Of a DNA stretch of 33,948 nt, positions 7,334 to 15,134 are shown piece after piece (the stretch's first letter is position 1; every line of letters begins with the position of its first letter). The notes below the pieces were generated by a model. It was not told the origin of the DNA and made no database searches. It saw only the letters and a list, made by a program, of their open reading frames with translations. This DNA is from Pelistega sp. (GTDB taxonomy: Bacteria > Pseudomonadota > Gammaproteobacteria > Burkholderiales > Burkholderiaceae_B), in contig JAUNUI010000029.1 in assembly GCA_030538255.1 (NCBI GenBank), positions 1 through 33,948 on the forward strand, given 5' to 3'. Made by a program: the position numbers and the translations under genes.

Positions 7334-8263
7334 TTAGGTCCGTAAGAAATCGCGCACAATACTAATTTGCGCCTCATCTAGCAAAGTCGGCGCATGGCCA
7401 ACAAGAGGCACTTCAACCGCCTTCGCTTGCGGATTCATCGCTACCATTTTAGCCAAGGTATCCTTACTTAGCAAATCAGAGGTCTCTCCCCTAATAATCA
7501 TAATAGGACACTTCAGTGCTTGATAAGATGCCCATAAAATTGCCTCGCTATTTTTCACGACATCCGGATTATCCATCTGTGCAAAAGGCTCAGCAATACG
7601 TAAGTCATAATGATTGACCCATTTGCCGTCTTTCTCACGTAAGACAACTTGGGTGAACTCACGCCAATGTTCATCACTCATCGGTCCGAACGAGGCTGCA
7701 CGTAGCTTCATCGCTTGAGTTGCCTGTTCCAGAGAATCAAACACCATAGGGACACCGACATACGACTTAATCCGCGCAATTGACTCAGGCTCTAGCACAG
7801 GACCCACGTCATTTAAAATAAATTTATTAAAGCGCAGACCCGTACTCGCTGGCAAGGGACTGCTACTTGGCATATGCGTATACAGCATCTCAGTGCCTTC
7901 AACCAAGCCCGCTAAGCCCAAACCGATTAAGCCCCCCATAGAGGTGCCAAGATAATCTAAAGTTCGCGCCTTCAAGCGCGCTAATAAGGTCACCATCGCC
8001 GCCACATAATTCGGCACTGCATAGGCAGAGGCATCTTTCAAAAAGTCTGAAGCACCACGACCTGGCATATCAGGGCATACCACACGATACTCGCCCATCA
8101 TCGCACGTGCTAGCGCATCAAAATCACGTCCCGTGCGGGTTAAACCATGTACACATAACAAGACCTTATCATTCTCAGGATCACCCCACTCCCAATAAGC
8201 AAGGCGATGTAAGCCTGATTTATCAACGCAAGTAATATATTCAAGACGCGGTTCTTGTTGCAT
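7334..8263 (-). CDS. Alpha/beta hydrolase of unknown substrate
   Basis: Serine hydrolase of the alpha/beta fold. With the start at 8263 the 309-residue protein has the oxyanion HG (VHGLTRTG, 39-46), the nucleophile elbow GTSMGG (Ser108), Asp263 in RGETSDLLS and His290 in LVGHAPTLLD, a complete triad. I prefer the internal ATG at 8263 over one 36 bases upstream because AAGGA lies 5 bases before it. The VCPDMPGRGASD segment resembles ester hydrolases and C-C hydrolases but does not fix a substrate. It stands 131 bases upstream of the PHP gene and about 230 bases downstream of comEC, probably as its own unit. A cap region of about 100 residues lies between Ser108 and Asp263. Confidence 0.82.
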   Translation of the reverse strand: MQQEPRLEYITCVDKSGLHRLAYWEWGDPENDKVLLCVHGLTRTGRDFDALARAMMGEYRVVCPDMPGRGASDFLKDASAYAVPNYVAAMVTLLARLKARTLDYLGTSMGGLIGLGLAGLVEGTEMLYTHMPSSSPLPASTGLRFNKFILNDVGPVLEPESIARIKSYVGVPMVFDSLEQATQAMKLRAASFGPMSDEHWREFTQVVLREKDGKWVNHYDLRIAEPFAQMDNPDVVKNSEAILWASYQALKCPIMIIRGETSDLLSKDTLAKMVAMNPQAKAVEVPLVGHAPTLLDEAQISIVRDFLRT

Positions 8264-8491
8264 ACCAATCCTTCTCTGAGTAATGATTATTGACATCAAT
8301 TAACTATACACCAAACCCAAGACATTATTATGTAATCTGCCAAGCTAAAACGGCAATTAAGCTAGAGGCACATAAGTTTCTAGCACTAAGCTTGGAGGTG
8401 AAATTGAGCAATCAAGCAAGGCTTCTTAACCACGTCTAGTTTAATCAGCCCAATCAGCGCATTGATAGACACAGATCATGGCAGTTTTAAA
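8264..8491. other. Intergenic region between comEC and the alpha/beta hydrolase gene
   Basis: 228 bases. No gene is supported. On the + strand a perfect-looking Shine-Dalgarno string GGAGGTGA (8394-8401) precedes only an 11-codon TTG-initiated frame and is probably chance. No clear terminator for comEC is visible. Confidence 0.4.
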
Positions 8492-11266
8492 TTATGGCGC
8501 ATGCCAATAGCGTAATTGCTCCTCCCTTAAAGCCTTAAGCACCAGCCCCTTATAACTTGAGCTCACCTGGATAGCCCCCTGATTCGCGGTATTCCACAAC
8601 TGCGCTCCACTGTCCAACCAACGTCGCACCACCGCCTTATGTGGATGACCATAACGATTGCCATAAGCCGCTTGCACGATCACATGCTGTGGTTGAGTTT
8701 GTCCGACAAAATGCGGGCTTGATGAACTCGAAGAGCCGTGATGCGCAGCCACCACCAAATCCACGCTCGGCCAATCAAATTGCTCCTCTTGTGCACGTAA
8801 AATATCACCCGTTAATAAGGCGCTGTGCTGCCTCCCCTCAATCATCAGTACGCAGCTACGCTCATTGCCTGCATGTTGGGGTAACTCGGCTTGTGCTTGC
8901 GGGAACATAAAGCGAAACCGTACCCCATCCCAGCTAAACTCATGGCCACTTTGACACGCTTGATAAGCTAGCTCAGTTGTGACTGGGGTGATCTCACGAC
9001 CCCACTGAACCTGTTCAGCCTGTAAAAAATAATCTAATTGAAATGAGGCATAGGCATGTCGCACCGGCCAATCGCTAATTAAACTCGCAAAACCCCCACT
9101 GTGGTCACTATCGGTATGTGAAACCACCACCGCATCAAGTTCACCGACACCTAAGTAGCGAAAGCTTGGAATCAGCACTCTGGTCGCTGAGTCATGCTCT
9201 AGCTCAGTCTTAACACCCGTATCAAATAATAAGCTATGCTTGCTGGTCCGCACCAAGATAGCACTGGCCTGCCCCACATCGAACGCCCATAATTGCCAAT
9301 CACCCTCGGTTATGGGGTGTTGACGCCCGATAAAAGCGGGCATAAGAAATAGCAGTGCCAAGGGTTTCAAGGGCAAGCCTTTGGGTAAAACAAAACATAA
9401 CACACCAAACAAAGCCAAGGCTAAAGCCCAGCCTGATGCACCTGGTAGATTAAGACTTGCCCATGGTAAAGCAGCGAGCAGCTGGGTTAACTGCATCGTG
9501 TAATCAAGTAATTGATGGCATGAGTCGGCCCACCATTGCGTAAGCTTAATGTATGGATTAAACAATGCCAATACCCCTAGCAACAAGGCCATAGGCGTCA
9601 CTATAGCACCCACCATCAGAATCGCATAAGCATTGACCAGCGGTGATATCAGGGAGACTTGATTAAAGAAAATCAATAAAAAAGGCGCTAAAACTATAGT
9701 GATGGCCAATTGCATACGGCCCCATAGTTTAAGCTTATAGAGAATACTTATAAGCTTCGCCAAGGTAGTCGTGCCGACTTTCGGACTCGGTTCCAAGACC
9801 ATTTGAATCACAAGGTGCCGTAAAACCGCCACCGCGGCAAATGATAAGTAAAAGCCAGGGGCTAAGATAGCCCAGGGATCTAAGAACAAAACCACCAAGG
9901 CCACTACCGCAAACATGCTGCTAATCGACATAGGCAGTCGTAATAGATTACAGAGATAAAATAAAGCCAACATTAAGAAGGTTCGCTGCGCGGGTACTCC
10001 CCAACCTGCCAGCAAACAATAAGCTAGCGCTACAATCACCCCTAGCGCCCCTGCCCAATACAATCCTGCTTGGCGATCCGCTAAAGACTTGCCACGCCAA
10101 CGGCAATAAGGCCAAAGCCACATAAACATAAGAATGACGATGCTCGATAGCATAGTAATATGGGAGCCACTGATTGAGACGAGATGCGTCATCCCTGTGC
10201 GATTAAAGAGCTCCCAATCCTCACTGGAAATACTACTTTGGTCACCCATCACCAAGGCAATCAATACAGCACCATAACGCTTATCGTGCAAATAGCGGTG
10301 CATCGCTTCACGAATATCATGCCGTAAGGCTTGAACCCACGTATCCCAGGAGCCAGCCTCATAGCGTTTAAGCAATTGTGGCGTGCCACGCACATGGGCA
10401 AGTGCCAATACATTCTCACGAAAGGCATAGGTCTCATAATCAAAACCACCAGGATTGATTAAGCTACGTGGACTTTTTAATTCCAAACTCATGGCCCAAA
10501 CTTGCCCAGGCCGCACGAGAATGGGTCGCTGCACGAGTTGAACTCTTGCTGCAGTTGACGATTCAAGACCTACAAAATTTTCACCCACTTCTATGTCAGA
10601 GACGCTTATTGAGCCAGTCTTCGCAGGACTCTCAGCTAGATTAATTTCAGCGGCCTTTTGCTTAAGCTGCCCCTTCTTAGATTTTGCTGTTTCTTCAGGC
10701 TCAGTCAGCGGCCAGCGCACTCTAATAGTTTCGGGAATGCCTCCTGCAGGCGTAGAACTCAATACTTGCGCATCAAAGCGTATGGCTTCAGGTGTGTACA
10801 AGGCAATTGAACTAACTCGCAATTGCACACGTGCCACCTTACCTTCATGCACAGCCGTTAAGCGTTGATTAATACGTTCATGCGCTTGATCCAATGCATA
10901 GCTAAATGACAGACCAAACCCCAGTGCTATAGCCATACCATACGTGTATGGCTGGCCAAGTCGGCTAATGATGAGCCGCCCACCTATTATGCAGCGCCCA
11001 TCCACTACTCTAGATACCTGTTTAAGCCAGACCTTATGCAAAGAGTGCGCGATGAGTCGCCCACCCACGACTCTGCGTCTCTGTTTAAGCAAGGCCTTGC
11101 ATGAAGACCGTGTTGCAATGAGTAAGCACGTCAACGTAGACAGAGCCAAACCTACCCAGACAAATTCATGCGCAGGTAATTGAGGCAATATAGCCATAAG
11201 GGCGAAGGCAAGAATGCCGGCAAAACAGAAAGCGCTTAACATCTGCTCATCATACGAGCAAGCCAT
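8492..11266 (-). CDS. comEC: DNA internalization competence protein ComEC/Rec2
   Basis: Inner-membrane channel that carries single-stranded DNA into the cytoplasm during natural transformation. The 924 residues show N-terminal membrane segments, an OB-like DUF4131 region (about 135-300), the competence core with MTHLVSISGSHITML (SISGSH at 364-369) and about ten membrane helices (370-640), then a metallo-beta-lactamase domain: FDVGQAS, FDTG (682-685), VVSHTDSDHSGG (717-722 ligands), LLTGD (817-821) and AAHHGSSSSSS (842 on). The ligand set is complete, so the nuclease-like domain may be active. Full length and intact motifs suggest a working gene. Two atypical hydrophilic insertions are seen: residues 60-98, with a decayed internal duplication, and about 190-228. 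Start at 11266 is likely but a second Met (residue 9) is possible. Confidence 0.92.
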   Translation of the reverse strand: MACSYDEQMLSAFCFAGILAFALMAILPQLPAHEFVWVGLALSTLTCLLIATRSSCKALLKQRRRVVGGRLIAHSLHKVWLKQVSRVVDGRCIIGGRLIISRLGQPYTYGMAIALGFGLSFSYALDQAHERINQRLTAVHEGKVARVQLRVSSIALYTPEAIRFDAQVLSSTPAGGIPETIRVRWPLTEPEETAKSKKGQLKQKAAEINLAESPAKTGSISVSDIEVGENFVGLESSTAARVQLVQRPILVRPGQVWAMSLELKSPRSLINPGGFDYETYAFRENVLALAHVRGTPQLLKRYEAGSWDTWVQALRHDIREAMHRYLHDKRYGAVLIALVMGDQSSISSEDWELFNRTGMTHLVSISGSHITMLSSIVILMFMWLWPYCRWRGKSLADRQAGLYWAGALGVIVALAYCLLAGWGVPAQRTFLMLALFYLCNLLRLPMSISSMFAVVALVVLFLDPWAILAPGFYLSFAAVAVLRHLVIQMVLEPSPKVGTTTLAKLISILYKLKLWGRMQLAITIVLAPFLLIFFNQVSLISPLVNAYAILMVGAIVTPMALLLGVLALFNPYIKLTQWWADSCHQLLDYTMQLTQLLAALPWASLNLPGASGWALALALFGVLCFVLPKGLPLKPLALLFLMPAFIGRQHPITEGDWQLWAFDVGQASAILVRTSKHSLLFDTGVKTELEHDSATRVLIPSFRYLGVGELDAVVVSHTDSDHSGGFASLISDWPVRHAYASFQLDYFLQAEQVQWGREITPVTTELAYQACQSGHEFSWDGVRFRFMFPQAQAELPQHAGNERSCVLMIEGRQHSALLTGDILRAQEEQFDWPSVDLVVAAHHGSSSSSSPHFVGQTQPQHVIVQAAYGNRYGHPHKAVVRRWLDSGAQLWNTANQGAIQVSSSYKGLVLKALREEQLRYWHAP
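10970..11107. repeat. Degenerate in-frame duplication inside the comEC N-terminal region
   Basis: GATGAGCCGCCCACC at 10970-10984 recurs as GATGAGTCGCCCACC at 11051-11065, and each copy is followed at a shorter or longer distance by CTGTTTAAGC and a TTATGCAAAGA/TTGCATGAAGA-like end. The first copy is about 18 bases longer. In protein the copies read VVGGRLIAHSLHK and VVDGRCIIGGRLI, separating predicted membrane segments. Confidence 0.7.
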
Positions 11267-11385
11267 ACACTAATTAAGTGGTTTAGGCTAAAACTATCCA
11301 AGCGCAAAACTACCTATTCTACTTATAACGCCATGTGCTAGCCTAGTCACATGCATTCGCGATATCACAGGCTATTACACGACAC

Positions 11386-11408
11386 GCGCAAGCACTCGCT
11401 TCTTGCGC
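11386..11408. other. Hairpin between tatD and comEC
   Basis: GCGCAAG (11386-11392) and CTTGCGC (11402-11408) form a perfect 7-bp stem with a 9-base loop, 28 bases past the tatD stop in the leftward direction. No T-run follows, so it is not a classic terminator; it could stabilise the tatD 3' end. Confidence 0.35.
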
Positions 11409-11435
11409 TAACTGTTCAATCTCGCACTCAAGCCA

Positions 11436-12386
11436 TCAGCTCATGCGCGTAAGCACACGCTGCACATTAGCGCCTGTCGCACTAACAATATCTTGATAGG
11501 AAACCCCACGTAAATCAGCCAACTCACGGGCAATACGCGGCAAATACTCAGGGCTATTGCGGCGCTGACCTTGTGTATCTGGCGTTAAGAACGCAGGTGG
11601 GATATCAGGCGCATCGGTCTCTAAGACAATCTGCGCCAAGTCCAACTCAGTAGCCAAGCGACGGATTTGCAAGGAACGAGGATAGGTCAAGGTGCCGCCA
11701 AAGCCCAGACAAAAACCCAAATCGATAAATGCCTGCGCCTGTTGCATTGAGCCATTAAACGCGTGCGCAATACCGCCTGGCACCCTAATCCGCCGCAAGT
11801 ATTTAAGTAAAGTATCTTGGGAGCGTCGCACATGCAGGATAACTGGCAACTGATAACGCTGCGCCAATTTTAATTGTTCTTGGTAAAAATGCTCTTGCCG
11901 CTCACGTTCAGCACCTTCACTTATTTCAGGCACAAAGAAATCCAAACCAATCTCACCGATACCCACAAATAGGGGGTCATCTAAAGCCTTAACAATTGCC
12001 GCCTCCAAGTCGCTTAAGGCAGGTTCACGAGAATAAACCTCAACAGATCTATCAGAGCCTTGTTTATAGTCCATATCAACACGGACATCGACACTAGTGC
12101 CAATATCTCTATTAGCGCTCCTACCCTCATTCTCTTGATGGGATGGATTATTTCTCTCTTGAAATTCTGCTTGCGCACAATAGCGCACATACATGGGATG
12201 AATGCCTAAAGCATAATAGGCTCCCGTCACTTGTTGGGCAAACTCAGCGACAGTGGCAAAATTATCAGGATGCACCGCAGGGATGACTACCTTGCTTACG
12301 CCCAAACTCTGCGCCTGCGCCCAGACCTGCAAGCGGTCAGAATCAAACTCAGCTGCATCTAAGTGGCAATGACTATCGATCAACAT
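11436..12386 (-). CDS. tatD: TatD/YcfH-family metal-dependent hydrolase (DNase)
   Basis: TIM-barrel metallohydrolase of the TatD family; members act as 3'-5' exonucleases or other phosphoesterases. In 316 residues the metal ligands are all visible: His6 and His8 (DSHCHLD), Glu145 (GEIGLDF), His185 (ILHVRR), His208 (IAHAFNG) and the Asp of LETDAPD. Length exceeds the usual 255-265 because residues about 70-124 form a polar, low-complexity insertion between ALGIHPMYV and the SDLEAAI helix. The insertion is in frame and rich in Asp, Ser, Arg and Glu. Which family member (TatD, YcfH, YjjV) it is cannot be settled; the YjjV-like AHAFNGS segment is noted, so the symbol is tentative. Confidence 0.85.
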   Translation of the reverse strand: MLIDSHCHLDAAEFDSDRLQVWAQAQSLGVSKVVIPAVHPDNFATVAEFAQQVTGAYYALGIHPMYVRYCAQAEFQERNNPSHQENEGRSANRDIGTSVDVRVDMDYKQGSDRSVEVYSREPALSDLEAAIVKALDDPLFVGIGEIGLDFFVPEISEGAERERQEHFYQEQLKLAQRYQLPVILHVRRSQDTLLKYLRRIRVPGGIAHAFNGSMQQAQAFIDLGFCLGFGGTLTYPRSLQIRRLATELDLAQIVLETDAPDIPPAFLTPDTQGQRRNSPEYLPRIARELADLRGVSYQDIVSATGANVQRVLTRMS

Positions 12387-12490
12387 AGGATTCCTTTAAG
12401 CATAAATTCATAGCAGATTAGATGAATGAATTTACATATAATCGACATAGATCATTATACGTATAATTCTTCCACATTATTGACGCCCTC

Positions 12491-12612
12491 CTTGCCTTCA
12501 AGGATAGAGTTTTACTGTGCGTACTCATAGACTCCATAAAACTTCCCCCTTCTTGCCTTCAAGGATAGAGTTTTACTGTGCGCACTCATAGACTCCATAA
12601 CACTTCCTCCTC
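12491..12612. repeat. 61-bp tandem duplication
   Basis: Copy 1 at 12491-12551 and copy 2 at 12552-12612 abut and differ at only a few positions (GTACTC/GCACTC, CATAAAAC/CATAACAC, CCCCCT/CCTCCT). Each copy begins with CTTGCCTTCAAGG, which contains a short inverted repeat (CTTG/CAAG). The high identity makes this the youngest-looking repeat in the window. Part of it lies within about 100 bases of the tatD start and 280 bases upstream of ubiM. Confidence 0.92.
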
Positions 12613-12752
12613 AGGCCGAACAAAGCAATTCAATCTGTCGGTAATTCGCCGCTTAGTGTCCCATTTTACTCTCACTCATTTGATATACATTAAACAAGCT
12701 TAAATTAAAGCAAAGCAGGCAGAATAGTTCAGGTATTCTTAAGGGTATTTTC

Positions 12753-12779
12753 TTGATTTAATCACCTACTTGCTATATT
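12753..12779 (+). promoter_or_regulatory. Possible ubiM promoter
   Basis: TTGATT (12753-12758), a 15-base spacer and TATATT (12774-12779) preceded by TGC, an extended -10. The spacer is shorter than ideal. About 112 bases separate it from the ubiM start. Confidence 0.3.
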
Positions 12780-12891
12780 GATAGTCATTTTAAAGCTATT
12801 TTCATCGTTATTTGAGCGCTATTTTTACTAGCTATTACGTAGCTTATTGATTTCATACCTATTTAAGTTTTGGCTTTTTTGAGGAGTCCTT

Positions 12892-14082
12892 ATGTCTTTA
12901 GATGCGGATATTGTTGTTGTCGGTGCTGGACCTGCAGGCTTGGCATTTTGTCGTTCACTTGCACAGAGTCCTGTCTCCATGATTGTTGTTGAAAAGCAGG
13001 AACAAGAAAGCATTGCCAAGCCTCAATTTGACGGTCGTGAAATTGCCCTCACCCATGCGTCACGCCATGCCATGGAGAAATTCGGTATTTGGGACCATGT
13101 GCCCGCCGATGAGATTTATCTCCTACGCGACGCTAAAGTACTCGATGGCACCTCAGATTATCTCCTACACTTCCCACAACCCGATAGCAACAGCAAGAAA
13201 GAAGGTCTTGGCTACTTTATTGCCAACCATAATATCCGTCAAGCTTCGTACAATGCGGTCAGCACACAAGACAATGTGCAAATCCGCTACGGCCATGGTG
13301 TGGCCGATGTTGCTTTAAGTGAAAAAGGCGCTGTCGTGACGCTTGAAGATGGTTCAAGTATAAAGTGCCGTCTTGTGGTTGCTGCGGATAGTCGCTTTTC
13401 CAATACGCGTCGTAAGATGGGCATTGGTGCTGATTGGAATGACTTTGGTCGCACTGTACATGTGTTCCGTATGGAACATAGCATTAGCAATGAACATACC
13501 GCGATTGAATGCTTCTCCTATGGTCGCACCCTTGCGATTCTCCCCTTAGATGAACACTTATGTAGCTGTGTAGTAACGATTGATAGCCATCGTGCGCATG
13601 AGATTAGCGACCTCAGTCCTGAAGATCTCGAGCAAACCATTATGGAACAGCTCAAGCACCGCTTAGGCCAGATGAAGTTTGTAGAGAAGATGGTTACCTA
13701 TCCCTTAGTCGGCGTCCATGCTAAGCAATTTTATGGTCAATCTTGTGCGGTGATTGGTGATGCTGCCGTGGGTATGCACCCCGTTACTGCACATGGTTAT
13801 AACTTAGGCTTACAGAGTGCGGTTATCTTAGGTCAACTGATTGATGAAGCCGCACGTGCAGGCCAAGATATAGCTGCTCCTCGTCTACTCTCTCGCTATA
13901 ACATCAAGCATATGATGAGCACGCGCACAATTTATCATGGCACGAATTTTGTGGTGAAACTCTTTACCGCTGAAACACCGCCCGCTAAGTTATTACGTAA
14001 AGCGGTTATGCGCATTAGTAATAACTTACCACCCGTGAAATACCTGATTTCACGTCAGCTGACCCACGTGTCGCATCGATAA
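12892..14082 (+). CDS. ubiM: UbiM-type FAD-dependent ubiquinone-biosynthesis hydroxylase
   Basis: Flavin monooxygenase of the UbiH/UbiF/UbiI family that hydroxylates the ring of ubiquinone precursors at the inner membrane face. In 396 residues: Rossmann GAGPAG (11-16), the FGR-type DGREIALTHAS (48-57), the second FAD/NADH motif around ADSRFSNTRR (165-174), and GDAAVGMHPVTAHGYNLG (289-306). The MHPVTAHG form instead of the MHPxAGQG of UbiH/F/I is what points to UbiM, a member reported to have broad position use. GAGGAG lies a few bases before the ATG. No other ubi gene is nearby, so it is probably a single-gene unit ended by the hairpin at 14123-14157. Confidence 0.85.
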   Translation: MSLDADIVVVGAGPAGLAFCRSLAQSPVSMIVVEKQEQESIAKPQFDGREIALTHASRHAMEKFGIWDHVPADEIYLLRDAKVLDGTSDYLLHFPQPDSNSKKEGLGYFIANHNIRQASYNAVSTQDNVQIRYGHGVADVALSEKGAVVTLEDGSSIKCRLVVAADSRFSNTRRKMGIGADWNDFGRTVHVFRMEHSISNEHTAIECFSYGRTLAILPLDEHLCSCVVTIDSHRAHEISDLSPEDLEQTIMEQLKHRLGQMKFVEKMVTYPLVGVHAKQFYGQSCAVIGDAAVGMHPVTAHGYNLGLQSAVILGQLIDEAARAGQDIAAPRLLSRYNIKHMMSTRTIYHGTNFVVKLFTAETPPAKLLRKAVMRISNNLPPVKYLISRQLTHVSHR

Positions 14083-14122
14083 AGTGAACTTTAAAACAAA
14101 ACCTTGCATTCAAGATAAAACT

Positions 14123-14157
14123 AATGCCTCAATGACCATATTAATCATTGAGGCATT
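14123..14157. terminator. Hairpin terminator after ubiM
   Basis: AATGCCTCAATGA (14123-14135) and TCATTGAGGCATT (14145-14157) form a perfect 13-bp stem with a 9-base loop, 41 bases past the ubiM stop. The gene on the other side (lolD) converges on it, so it may serve both. The downstream tail (ACTCATTAAAAC) is only weakly T-rich. Confidence 0.65.
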
Positions 14158-14228
14158 ACTCATTAAAACAAAGTATGCGACTTATCACTTATAAACTCAA
14201 CTTAAAGCTTAATAAGCTTAATCTAATC

Positions 14229-14251
14229 AAGCGCGCCACACGGCCGCGCTT
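14229..14251 (-). terminator. GC-rich hairpin downstream of lolD
   Basis: AAGCGCG (14229-14235) pairs with CGCGCTT (14245-14251); inside, CC/GG can extend the stem with a bulge. It lies about 53 bases past the lolD stop in the leftward direction. The T-run is poor, so it may be a transcript-end stabiliser rather than a true terminator. Confidence 0.4.
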
Positions 14252-14303
14252 GCTTTGTTCAAGAATTCATCACCCATAAACAATTAGCACAGAACCCAGA
14301 GAA

Positions 14304-15134
14304 TTAAGCCACTGCTGGTGCAGCGCTTAACAAGCCGCCATCCATGACCAATTGACGCTCTGCCAAATCGGCGAGTTTCGGATCATGCGTCACAATAATA
14401 AATGCCGTATTAAAGTCTTGGTTGACTTCTTTTAAGAGACTAAACATGCTTTGTGCGGTTTCACGATCTAAATTACCGGTGGGTTCATCTGCCAAGACCA
14501 AGACGGGGTTGGCGACTAAAGCACGCGCTAAGGCCACGCGTTGACGCTCGCCACCTGATAGCTCACCTGGTCGATGCAACACACGCTGCTTAAGCCCTAC
14601 CTTCTCTAATACCACTTCAGCACGCGCCCGCGCACTTTCGTAACTATCACGGCGCATAATCAATGGCATGGCCACATTATCTAAGGCCGTAAACTCTGGT
14701 AAAAGGTGATGGAACTGATACACAAAGCCAAGCTTCTGATTACGCAATTGACTGCGTTGCGACTCGCTCAGATGCCCTGTCTCAACGCCATCGACACGTA
14801 CCGAGCCTGTACTTGGCTTATCTAAGAGCCCCATAATATGTAGCAAGGTACTCTTACCTGAGCCTGAAGCGCCGATAATCGCTAACATCTCACCTGAAGC
14901 CACCGTCAAATTCACACCACGCAGAATATCTAAGCGCTCGCCACCGTCTTCATAGAATTTCGTGACATTACTGACTTCAAGGGCGGCTTGAGCAGAGCCA
15001 AACTGACTCACCGTATTGCCAGTTCCCAGCGCAGATTCCTGAGCGGACCCTATCTGGCTTAAAGCACCACCCACCCCCTGCGTAGATTCATGTGCTTGAT
15101 AAATCGGTATATAGTTAAGAATAGATTTAATCAT
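14304..15134 (-). CDS. lolD: Lipoprotein-releasing system ATP-binding protein LolD
   Basis: ATPase that drives release of outer-membrane lipoproteins from the inner membrane to LolA. In 276 residues: Walker A GASGSGKST (88-96), Q-loop VYQFHHLLPEF, signature LSGGERQR, Walker B LVLADEPTGNLD, H-loop IIVTHD. QFHHLLPEFTALDNVAMP is characteristic of LolD. The start at 15134 overlaps the end of the permease gene by 8 bases, a sign of translational coupling, and I prefer it to one 36 bases upstream. The N-terminus is about 50 residues longer than usual: before ALEVSNVTKFY there is a Gly/Ser/Gln/Ala stretch in which the motif SQ(I/F)GSAQ occurs twice 17 residues apart, a decayed 51-bp tandem duplication. 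This tail is unlikely to be part of the ATPase fold. Confidence 0.93.
   Translation of the reverse strand: MIKSILNYIPIYQAHESTQGVGGALSQIGSAQESALGTGNTVSQFGSAQAALEVSNVTKFYEDGGERLDILRGVNLTVASGEMLAIIGASGSGKSTLLHIMGLLDKPSTGSVRVDGVETGHLSESQRSQLRNQKLGFVYQFHHLLPEFTALDNVAMPLIMRRDSYESARARAEVVLEKVGLKQRVLHRPGELSGGERQRVALARALVANPVLVLADEPTGNLDRETAQSMFSLLKEVNQDFNTAFIIVTHDPKLADLAERQLVMDGGLLSAAPAVA

Larger units (their letters stand above)
12387..12891. other. Divergent intergenic region between tatD and ubiM
   Basis: 505 bases with no supported gene. It contains a 61-bp tandem duplication (12491-12612), a possible promoter of ubiM (12753-12779) and otherwise AT-rich sequence. The unusual length between two housekeeping genes is mostly accounted for by the duplication and AT-rich DNA. 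Confidence 0.6.

Noticed and set aside
8394-8439. Strong Shine-Dalgarno (GGAGGTGA) with an 11-codon TTG frame, as a leader peptide
   Set aside because: Too short, non-ATG start and no rightward gene downstream for it to control.
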